Shown: piece after piece, positions 4,852-12,100 of the stretch
Position numbering within the stretch: the stretch's first letter is position 1
Layout of the letters: every line of letters starts with the position of its first letter
Origin: an uncultured Oscillospiraceae bacterium
GTDB taxonomy: Bacteria > Bacillota > Clostridia > Oscillospirales > Oscillospiraceae
Length of the DNA stretch: 12,883 nucleotides
NCBI GenBank assembly: GCA_934630495.1
Contig: CAKTVW010000048.1
Coordinates: 1 to 12,883, forward strand
Direction of reading: 5' to 3'
Program-made: the position numbers and the translations under genes
Notes under the pieces: generated by a model
Told to the model about the DNA's origin: nothing
Seen by the model: only the letters and a program-made list of their open reading frames with translations
Databases searched by the model: none

Positions 4852-6417
4852 ATGAAAAAACCGATCGTATTGATAGTCATGGACGGCGTAGGCCGCGGTG
4901 ACGGCGGCAGCGGCGACGCTGTTGCACAGGCCAAGACACCGACACTGGATCGCTTATTCAAGACCTGCCCGTGCACTTGGCTCAAGGCGCACGGCACCGC
5001 CGTCGGCCTGCCGAGCGACGACGATATGGGCAATTCCGAGGTCGGCCACAATGCCTTGGGCTGCGGCCAGATCTATTCGCAGGGCGCAAAGCTTGTCGGC
5101 GAATCGATCGAAAACGGCGCGCTCTTCGCTTCCGACACATGGAAAGAGCTGGTCGCCAACTGCACCGGAAACGGCAAGGCCTTCCATTTCCTCGGCCTGC
5201 TGTCCGACGGCAACGTCCATTCCAACATTTCCCACCTGTTCGCGCTGCTGCGCCATGCGCACGCGCAGGGCGTCAAGCGCGCCTACTGCCACATCCTGCT
5301 CGACGGCCGCGACGTCCCCGCGACCTCCGCGCTGGAATATGTGCAGCAGCTTGAGGACGTGCTTGCGGAGCTTCGCACCGACGGCTGCGACTACCGCATC
5401 GCCTCCGGCGGCGGCAGAATGCAGATCACCATGGACCGCTATGAGGCCAACTGGCCCATGGTCGAGGCCGGCTGGCGCACGCATGTTCAGGGCATCGGCC
5501 GTCAGTTTGCGAGCGCAAAGGAGGCCATTGAGACCTACCGCGCCGAGCTGAACTGCATCGATCAGGACCTTCCCGCGTTTGTGGTCGCGGAAAACGGCGA
5601 GCCTGTGGCCAAGATCGCCAACGGCGACAGCGTCGTGCTGTATAATTTCCGCGGCGACCGCGCACAGGAGATCTCCTTGGCCTTTGACCGCAAGGACTTC
5701 GACAAGTTCGATCGCGGCGACTACACCGGCGTCAAGTTCGCCGGTATGCTGGAATACGACGGCGATCTGAAGATCCCCACGCACTACCTCGTCCAGCCGC
5801 CGATCATCAAGAACACCCTGACGGAGCTGCTGTGTGCGCACGGCATCCGCGAATACGCCGTATCCGAAACGCAGAAATACGGTCATGTCACCTACTTCTG
5901 GAACGGCAACCGTTCCGGCAAGGTCAGCGAAGAGCTGGAGACCTATGAGGAAATTCCTTCGGACGTGATCCCGTTCGAGCAGGCCCCCGCAATGAAGTCG
6001 ACGGAGATCACCGACCATCTGATCGCCGCCATGGAAAGCGGAAAATATGACTTCCTCCGCTGCAACTACCCGAACGGCGACATGGTAGGCCACACCGGCG
6101 TGATCGACGCCGTCATCTACGCCGTCGAATGCGTCGACCGCAGCATCGCCCGCGTTCTTGAGGCCGCCGACCGTCTGGGCTATACCGTTCTCGTTACCGC
6201 AGACCACGGTAACGCCGACCAGATGACCGAGACAAAGAAGGGAAAAACCTCGATCCGCACAGCGCACAGCCTGAACCCGGTCCCCTTCATCATCTACGAT
6301 CCGGGCGTCAGCCATACGATCAAGGAGGGCGCGTTCGGTCTTGCGAACGTCGCGCCGACAGTCGCAACTCTGCTGGGGCTTCAGGCTCCGGCTTCGTGGG
6401 AAGCGAGTATGCTTTAA
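4852..6417 (+). CDS. gpmI: 2,3-bisphosphoglycerate-independent phosphoglycerate mutase
   Basis: A 521-residue cytoplasmic enzyme, close to the usual 510, that interconverts 3- and 2-phosphoglycerate in glycolysis and gluconeogenesis using manganese and a phosphoserine intermediate. The active serine is Ser62 in DDDMGNSEVGHN, at the same number as in Bacillus-type enzymes. Metal ligands are seen in VMDGVG (Asp11), NYPNGDMVGHTG and TADHGNAD. LDGRDVP and NFRGDRAQE of the phosphotransfer/substrate domain are intact. The ATG at 4852 has GGAGG 11 nt upstream, a slightly long spacing; a TTG at 4834 overlaps that site and is rejected. In Clostridia the enzyme is sporulation-relevant because its Mn/pH dependence lets spores hold 3-phosphoglycerate. 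Here it diverges from spoIIA and precedes asp23-fakA by 20 nt rather than sitting with pgk and tpiA. Confidence 0.97.
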   Translation: MKKPIVLIVMDGVGRGDGGSGDAVAQAKTPTLDRLFKTCPCTWLKAHGTAVGLPSDDDMGNSEVGHNALGCGQIYSQGAKLVGESIENGALFASDTWKELVANCTGNGKAFHFLGLLSDGNVHSNISHLFALLRHAHAQGVKRAYCHILLDGRDVPATSALEYVQQLEDVLAELRTDGCDYRIASGGGRMQITMDRYEANWPMVEAGWRTHVQGIGRQFASAKEAIETYRAELNCIDQDLPAFVVAENGEPVAKIANGDSVVLYNFRGDRAQEISLAFDRKDFDKFDRGDYTGVKFAGMLEYDGDLKIPTHYLVQPPIIKNTLTELLCAHGIREYAVSETQKYGHVTYFWNGNRSGKVSEELETYEEIPSDVIPFEQAPAMKSTEITDHLIAAMESGKYDFLRCNYPNGDMVGHTGVIDAVIYAVECVDRSIARVLEAADRLGYTVLVTADHGNADQMTETKKGKTSIRTAHSLNPVPFIIYDPGVSHTIKEGAFGLANVAPTVATLLGLQAPASWEASML

Positions 6418-6437
6418 GCTTTTAAGGAGGTATTTCT

Positions 6438-6791
6438 ATGATTCGCCGTAAAAATGAGCTGGGCAGCATTGCCGTCAGCAATCAGGTCTATACCAAGATC
6501 GCAGGGAATGCCGCGACCAAGTGCTTCGGCGTCAAGGGGATGGCGATCCGCTCCGTCAGCGACGGACTGGTGCATCTTCTGCGGCGGGAATCCATGGCAA
6601 AGGGCGTGCTGGTGTCCATCAACGACGACGGCTCTATTTCCATCGACCTGCATATCATGATCGACCAGGGCGTTAATATTCCCGCAGTGGGCGCGTCCAT
6701 CGTTTCCGAGGTGCGTTATCTCGTCTCCAAGGAGACGGACACCGAGGTCCGCAATGTCAACGTGATCGTTGACTCCATGATGATCGACTGA
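6438..6791 (+). CDS. Asp23/Gls24 family protein (YloU-like)
   Basis: A 117-residue Asp23/Gls24 (DUF322) protein. Family features visible are the N-terminal GSIAVSNQVYTKIAGNAATKC segment, the alternating hydrophobic strand SIDLHIMIDQGVNIPAVGASI, and a C-terminal VRNVNVIVDSM strand. The family includes envelope-associated and alkaline-shock proteins of Firmicutes; the biochemical role is unclear. It has no signal peptide or membrane segment. The ATG at 6438 has a strong AAGGAGG 8 nt upstream. It lies 20 nt after gpmI and 16 nt before fakA. The same pairing (yloU-yloV) is conserved in Firmicutes and suggests a link to fatty acid kinase or the envelope. Confidence 0.9.
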   Translation: MIRRKNELGSIAVSNQVYTKIAGNAATKCFGVKGMAIRSVSDGLVHLLRRESMAKGVLVSINDDGSISIDLHIMIDQGVNIPAVGASIVSEVRYLVSKETDTEVRNVNVIVDSMMID

Positions 6792-6807
6792 GAGGCAGGT
6801 GCACAGA

Positions 6808-8475
6808 TTGAACCGTACCATCACCGGAGAACAGCTGCTGAAAATGCTGCAAAACGCGGCGGCAGTTGTCGACTTCTATAAGCAAGAGATCAATGAGCTG
6901 AACGTATTTCCCGTACCCGACGGCGACACCGGCACCAACATGAGCATGACGCTCAACGCTGCCGCCGCCGATCTGCAGCGGCTCAGCGCCCCGAGTCTGA
7001 CCAAGGTCGCCGACTGCGCCGCCTCGGCCATGCTGCGCGGAGCGCGCGGAAACTCGGGCGTCATTCTGTCGCTGCTGTTCCGCGGCTTTGCCAAGAGCCT
7101 GAAGGGCCTGAACGAATGCGGCGGCGCACAGCTTGCCGATGCGCTGCAGAGCGGCGTGGAGGCGGCGTATAAGGCCGTTATGAAGCCGACGGAGGGCACC
7201 ATTCTGACCGTTTCCCGCGTTTCTGCGGCCGATGCGGTCGCCGCTGCCGAAAATAACGACGATCCGGAAGCGATCCTGACCGCCGCCGTAGAAAGCGCGG
7301 CTGCCGCGCTGACTGAAACGGTGCATCAGAACCCCGTGCTGGAAAAGGCGGGCGTTGTCGACGCAGGTGGAAAGGGCTGGCTTCTTGTGCTTGATACCAT
7401 GCTCGGCACCCTGCAGGGCAAGGAATACGAGATTGCCGAGGGCGCACAGCCCGTAAAGGAGCAGGCCGATTTTGCGGAATTTGACACCGGCGATATTACC
7501 TTCGCCTTTGACACGGTGTTTATCGTCCGCAAGGCCTATGAAAATATCGATCTGACTCCCCTTCGCGCCTATTTGGACACCATCGGCGACAGCATCGTCA
7601 TCGGAGAGGACGACGAGGCCTTCAAGGTCCATGTCCACACCAACATTCCCGGCGACGCGCTGACCGAGGGGCAGAAATACGGCACGCTGGAGCTTGCAAA
7701 AATCGAAAATATGCGGATGCAGCACGACGATCTGACCGCCGGCAGAAGGGCACGCAGCACCGACGATCTCGAGCAGATCGAGCGGGAGCTGGAAAAGCCC
7801 GCCTTTGCCCCGGCCGAAAAGCGCTACGGCATGGTCGCCGTCTGTGTCGGAGCAGGCTTGGAAAGCTCCTTCCGTGAGCTGGGCGCCGACAATATCATCT
7901 CCGGCGGACAGACCATGAATCCCTCCACGCAGGACATTCTGGAAAAGGTCAACGCAACGCCGAGCGAGGTCGTGTTCGTCTTCCCCAACAATAAGAATAT
8001 CATTATGGCCGCCGAGCAGGCAGCTCCGCTGACGGAGAAAAAGGTCATTGTGATCCCCAGCAAGACCATCCCGCAGGGCATCTCGGCCATGCTGGTCTTT
8101 GATCCCGATGCCGACGAGCAGAGCAACATTGACGCCATGACGGAGGCAATGAGCGGCGTAACCACCATGCAGGTGACCTATGCGGCCCGCGATTCCGACT
8201 TTGACGGGCATGACATCCATGCCGGCGAGTACCTTGCGCTCTATGGCAGCAGCCTGTTCGGCAGCGGCGCGGATCTGGACGCACTGATGCACGGCCTTGC
8301 CGAAAAGCTCTCCGAGGAGGGCAAGGAGATCATCACCATCTTCTACGGCGCGGATACGGACGAAGCGCAGGCGGAACGCACTGCCGACATTTTCCGTAAG
8401 GTTTGTACCGATGCCGAGGTCACAGTCCTCAGCGGCGGCCAGCCGGTGTACTATTACCTCATCTCTGCAGAATAA
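6808..8475 (+). CDS. fakA: Fatty acid kinase catalytic subunit FakA (DAK/YloV family)
   Basis: A 555-residue protein matching FakA/YloV in length and order. In the family it phosphorylates fatty acids held by FakB (DegV-type) proteins, feeding PlsX/PlsY phospholipid synthesis. The N-terminal DAK-type ATP domain covers residues 1-200, with FPVPDGDTGTNM (Asp38 and Asp40 bind magnesium), the GARGNSGVILS loop near 77-87, and VDAGGKGW near 183-190. A middle domain includes FKVHVHTNIPG, probably zinc-binding as in characterised FakA. The C-terminal 230 residues resemble the DegV-like fold (SGGQTMNPST, FPNNKNI, IPSKTIPQGISAM). The TTG at 6808 gives MNRTITG, which aligns with other family N-termini and has AGGTG 6 nt upstream; a GTG at 6799 adds three residues with a poorly spaced ribosome site. 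No fakB is present in the window. Confidence 0.94.
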   Translation: MNRTITGEQLLKMLQNAAAVVDFYKQEINELNVFPVPDGDTGTNMSMTLNAAAADLQRLSAPSLTKVADCAASAMLRGARGNSGVILSLLFRGFAKSLKGLNECGGAQLADALQSGVEAAYKAVMKPTEGTILTVSRVSAADAVAAAENNDDPEAILTAAVESAAAALTETVHQNPVLEKAGVVDAGGKGWLLVLDTMLGTLQGKEYEIAEGAQPVKEQADFAEFDTGDITFAFDTVFIVRKAYENIDLTPLRAYLDTIGDSIVIGEDDEAFKVHVHTNIPGDALTEGQKYGTLELAKIENMRMQHDDLTAGRRARSTDDLEQIERELEKPAFAPAEKRYGMVAVCVGAGLESSFRELGADNIISGGQTMNPSTQDILEKVNATPSEVVFVFPNNKNIIMAAEQAAPLTEKKVIVIPSKTIPQGISAMLVFDPDADEQSNIDAMTEAMSGVTTMQVTYAARDSDFDGHDIHAGEYLALYGSSLFGSGADLDALMHGLAEKLSEEGKEIITIFYGADTDEAQAERTADIFRKVCTDAEVTVLSGGQPVYYYLISAE

Positions 8476-8519
8476 CGCTTCCGGAAATAGCCGATTCTAT
8501 AATAAAAGCGCTCCGTAAA

Positions 8520-8543
8520 AAGGGTCCTATGAAGGGTCCTATA
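8520..8543 (+). repeat. 12-bp tandem duplication after fakA
   Basis: AAGGGTCCTATG (8520-8531) is followed at once by AAGGGTCCTATA (8532-8543), an 11 of 12 match, inside the fakA 3' region. A short AGCCG/CGGCT hairpin (8549-8562) follows. Function is unknown; slippage during replication would explain it. Confidence 0.7.
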
Positions 8544-8597
8544 GTAAAAGCCGGGGTCGGCTCATTGAACCGTTCCGGTAAAAACACGCAATAGACA

Positions 8598-8637
8598 AAT
8601 GCCCCCTGTGTAGGATAATAACTACACAAGGGGCATT
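8598..8637. terminator. Long hairpin, possible first terminator of fakA operon
   Basis: A 16-bp stem with one mismatch pairs AATGCCCCCTGTGTAG (8598-8613) with CTACACAAGGGGCATT (8622-8637) around an 8-nt AT-rich loop. The tail GTTATAGG is poor in U, so it may be a stabilising 3' hairpin or a small palindromic repeat rather than a full terminator. Confidence 0.5.
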
Positions 8638-8685
8638 GTTATAGGCAAAAGAAACTATACAATAGCAGATAAATTGTGATCGACT

Positions 8686-8895
8686 TCAAGCAGCCGAAAG
8701 GACTTGCCATCTGTGAATTACAGGCGGCAAGTCTTTTTGTTTTGTCTTGATGCGTCTTTTATATAGCGGCTCTTTCCACACCGGCAGATATTCTGTGGGT
8801 TCCTGTTTGAAGTGCTCCGCAGGCCGGAGGTCCTGCAAATACTGCACTTGCTTTCGCGTATTATCTAAAAAATGTGATCTATTGCAACTACACAA
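8686..8895 (-). pseudogene. Doubtful 69-codon reading frame, possible gene remnant
   Basis: A short open frame begins with TTG at 8895, with no Shine-Dalgarno site, in AT-rich DNA. Its product is rich in charged and aromatic residues (for example YLQDLRPAEHF and LPVWKEPLYKRR) and looks less random than the usual non-coding translation. Its last 15 codons run through the terminator hairpin at 8697-8738. I do not recognise a family. It may be the leftover of an inserted or decayed gene, or chance. Confidence 0.15.
8697..8742 (+). terminator. Intrinsic terminator downstream of fakA
   Basis: GACTTGCC (8701-8708) pairs with GGCAAGTC (8726-8733). A CTGT/ACAG inner stem (8711-8714 with 8719-8722) is capped by GAATT, and A residues at 8697-8699 can pair into the T run. 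TTTTTGTTTT follows. This is a strong Rho-independent terminator, 220 nt past the fakA stop. Confidence 0.85.
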
Positions 8896-8922
8896 AAATT
8901 AACAATTTGTTTTCTTTCATGC

Positions 8923-8951
8923 TTTACTTTGTAAAACCATGGTGATATAAT
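8923..8951 (+). promoter_or_regulatory. Promoter of the secreted repeat protein gene
   Basis: TTTACT (8923-8928, 4 of 6) and a perfect TATAAT (8946-8951) are spaced by 17 nt. TG at 8943-8944 makes an extended -10 (TGATATAAT). The start should be near 8958, leaving a leader of about 195 nt before the ATG at 9152. Confidence 0.7.
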
Positions 8952-8957
8952 ACTTAC

Positions 8958-8982
8958 AATCGCGATTTCCTTAGAAAATCGC
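8958..8982 (+). promoter_or_regulatory. 5' hairpin and palindrome at transcript start
   Basis: GCGATTT (8962-8968) pairs with AAATCGC (8976-8982) around a 7-nt loop, right at the predicted 5' end. The DNA AATCGCGATT (8958-8967) is itself a perfect palindrome at the start site. It could protect the mRNA 5' end or be an operator. The rest of the leader up to the ribosome site shows no riboswitch I can recognise. Confidence 0.4.
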
Positions 8983-9151
8983 AACATTATTACGGCAAAC
9001 GCTGAACAACCCCTGCGAAAAAGTTCTCTGTCATCGCTATGCGCTTACGGGACGTGCGGTTTTTCTCCGCGTCTTTCAGTGCTGCTTCGGGATGAATGAC
9101 GGAAGAATTGCCGCAGCTTTCTTCATCGCGCGCCGAAAAGGAGACGAAAGT

Positions 9152-12100
9152 ATGAAACAGTTCCCGAAACGTTTCCTTGCGCTTCTTCTGATGATCGCAA
9201 TGGTATTCTCCCTGCTGCCTGCCATTGCGTTTGCGGAGGGCGGAACGGAAACAGCCGATCTCTGGGCGCAGATCATCGCCTATGAGAACGAGCACATCCG
9301 CAGGACGCGCAGCGTCGACGACACGGTCAGCGAGGCAGACTATGCCGCGCTCTCCGGGCAGATCGCCGAGCTGGTCATGGCATCCGACGACTACAAAGAG
9401 GGCACCTGCACCTACGACGGCAGTAACTCCATGTTCTTCTGGGAAAATGCCGAGGGCGAGCCGCAGGGCTATGCTCCCTACTTGCGCGCTAAGATCGAAA
9501 ACGGCTCGAACGGCGTCGATCCGGAGACCGTCGGAGAGACCGTAACGCAATCCTACGCCAAAAAGGGTGGCTCTCCCTCCGGCAAAAACGTCTATGTCAT
9601 CGGCCCGTGGTACGGCTCGGACTCCTCGTTCACGGACCAGTACAAGGCCGAAGGACAGAGCATTGCAAAAGCGACCGGCGGCACCTACACGCTCTACTCC
9701 GGCTCCAATGCGACGATCGCCAATGTCGCAAAGGCAATGGAGGACGGCGCGGTCGTCATCTTCGACTCACACGGCGTTACGGACTACGACAAGCAGCTTT
9801 CCTACACCTATCCCGACTATGCTTCCTCCTATGTTTACGACAGCGTGACCGGCGCAAACACCTCCTACCTCACGCTTACGACAGGCACCGGGCTGACCTC
9901 CGCCGACAAGGCAAGAGTCACGGGTACGAACGGTACATATTACCACGCTTGGAGCTTCACGAGCACCGATGGCGACACGGTCTACTGCGTCGACGGCACG
10001 GCGATCGCGAACCATATGACGAAGAATGCGCCCAACAGCATCCTTTGGATGGCGATCTGCCTCGGCATGGCAACTACGGGCATTTCCACCCCGATGCACG
10101 CAAAGGGCGTCGAGGTCGTTTACGGCTACTCGCAGTCCGTCACCTTTAACGGCGACTATGCTTACGAAGAAGACTTTTGGACTGCGATGAAAAACGGCGA
10201 CACCGTTGCAAGCGCGATCGCAGCGATGAAGAGCAGCAACGCAAACTGGGATCCTGTTTACGCGAAGTACAGCTACTACAACACGGTGGCAAAAGCGCGG
10301 AGATACTATGTTGCTTTCCCCGTCGTTGTCTCCTCCGAGGATACGCACCCCGGCCAGCGCACTTCCTTCAGCTATGGTGCCGATACCGTCCAGACGGTCA
10401 AATCCACATGGACGCTCTTTAGCAATTATACGGTAAGCGCCGTTTCCAACAACACCGCCTACGGCACCGTCTCCGTCAACGGCGGCACCATTACCTGTAC
10501 ACCCGCAACCGGCTACTATGTTGCCTCTGCCGCGGTGACATCCGGCAGCGGCACCTGCACGGTAAACGGCAACATTGTCTCGGTCGACGCGAACTCCGAC
10601 TGCACCGTTACCGTCACCTTTGCGGCAAAGGAAAGCGTGACCGTCAGCTTTAACAGCGGTGCGAGCACGATCAGCGGCTACTCCGGTGATGCCGTCACAC
10701 TCCCCGCCTACTCCGGGACCGTACCTACCGGCTATACCTTCGCAGGCTGGGTAGAAAAGGAGATCTCTGCCGAAACGACGGCAAAGCCCACCTTCTACGC
10801 GGCAGGCAGTGCGTATACGCCCACCTCGAACGTCATGCTTTATGCGCTCTTTACCCGCGTTGAAGGCGGAAGCGGCACAGGCGAGTGGACGCTTGTCACC
10901 GATGCTTCCTCGTTAAGCGCCGGCGCCCAGCTTTTGATTGCCTCTACAAAGGGCTTCGTTGCAGGTGATATTTCCAATTCCGTTATGGGAAGTGTCGACG
11001 CGACCTTCTCCGCCGACAAAACGACCGTAACGAAACCCGATGACGCGGTCGTCCTGACCCTCGGCGGCAGCTCCGGCGCATGGACGCTCGCCAACGCTGA
11101 CGGCAGCCTGCTCGGCGCGACTGCCGTTAAGAAGCTCGCGTGGGGCAGCGGCACGACCACTTGGAGCATCAGCATCTCCGGCAGCGACGCTACGATTCAG
11201 AACACTACCAGCTCTCGCGGGCGTTTCCTGTACAACGTTGGCAACCCGAGATTTACGACCTATACTTCTACTGCCAGCAGCACGATGCTTCTGCCGCAGC
11301 TCTATATGCTCGACGGCTCTGCCGGTACGACCTACTACGGCACAAATGCCGTTACCTGCGCGCACAGCAACACCACAAATGTTGCCGCCGTTGCCGCGAC
11401 CTGCAGCACTTCCGGCTATACGGCAGGCGTCTATTGCAACGATTGCAAGCAGTATATCTCCGGCCATGAGACCATTCCCGCGACAGGAAATCACACTTAT
11501 GATGAATACGCGCAAAATGACGCAAGCACGCATCTTGCATCCTGCTCCGTCTGCGGCGACATCATCGAGCAGGCACATGAATATTCCACCTCCGTCAGCG
11601 GAGACACCACGACTTATACCTGCGCAAAGTGCGGCTACAGCTACTCGACGACCGCCACTCGCTATACGGTAACGTTCTCCGTCCCGAACGGCGTTGCCGC
11701 AGTCGCGTCCTTGGATTCCGTCGACGGTGCCGCGATCACCCTCCCGACGGCGGGTGAGGTTTCCGGTTACTCCTTCAGCGGCTGGGTCACCTCTGAGATT
11801 AATCTGGAAAGCACATCGAAACCCACGATCCTTACCGGCTCCTACACGCCTACCGCGAATATCACGCTCTATGCTCTCTATTCGCGCACCGAATCCACCG
11901 GCAGCGGCAGCTCCGATACGTTCACATTGTTCACCGACTCCGCTATTGAGAACGGTGACTATGTGATCGTCAGCAGCACTACCGGCCTTGCGATGAGCAG
12001 CGCCGTTGACGGCAACTGGATCCGCGAAGGCACCACTTACTCCGGCGACAGCATCACTTCGCCGACTGCAAGTGATGTCTGGACGATCTCCGGCAGTGTG

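Noticed and set aside
4954..6315. Minus-strand open frame of 453 codons opposite gpmI
   Set aside because: gpmI on the plus strand is certain from its catalytic motifs. The antisense product is low in complexity (Val, Asp, Ala, Gly) and has no ribosome site or family resemblance.
6757..8292. Minus-strand open frame of 511 codons opposite fakA
   Set aside because: fakA is certain on the plus strand. This is a codon-bias artefact with no recognisable domain.
8598..8740. CRISPR array or attachment site in the fakA downstream region
   Set aside because: The repeats are a single tandem pair and simple hairpins. There are no regularly spaced repeats, no integrase gene, and the tRNA in this window is far away and intact.
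9092..9154. Upstream in-frame ATG for the secreted protein
   Set aside because: It would put 20 polar and charged residues before the signal peptide, and lacks a ribosome site, whereas the ATG at 9152 has AAGGAG at 8 nt and starts a classic signal sequence.
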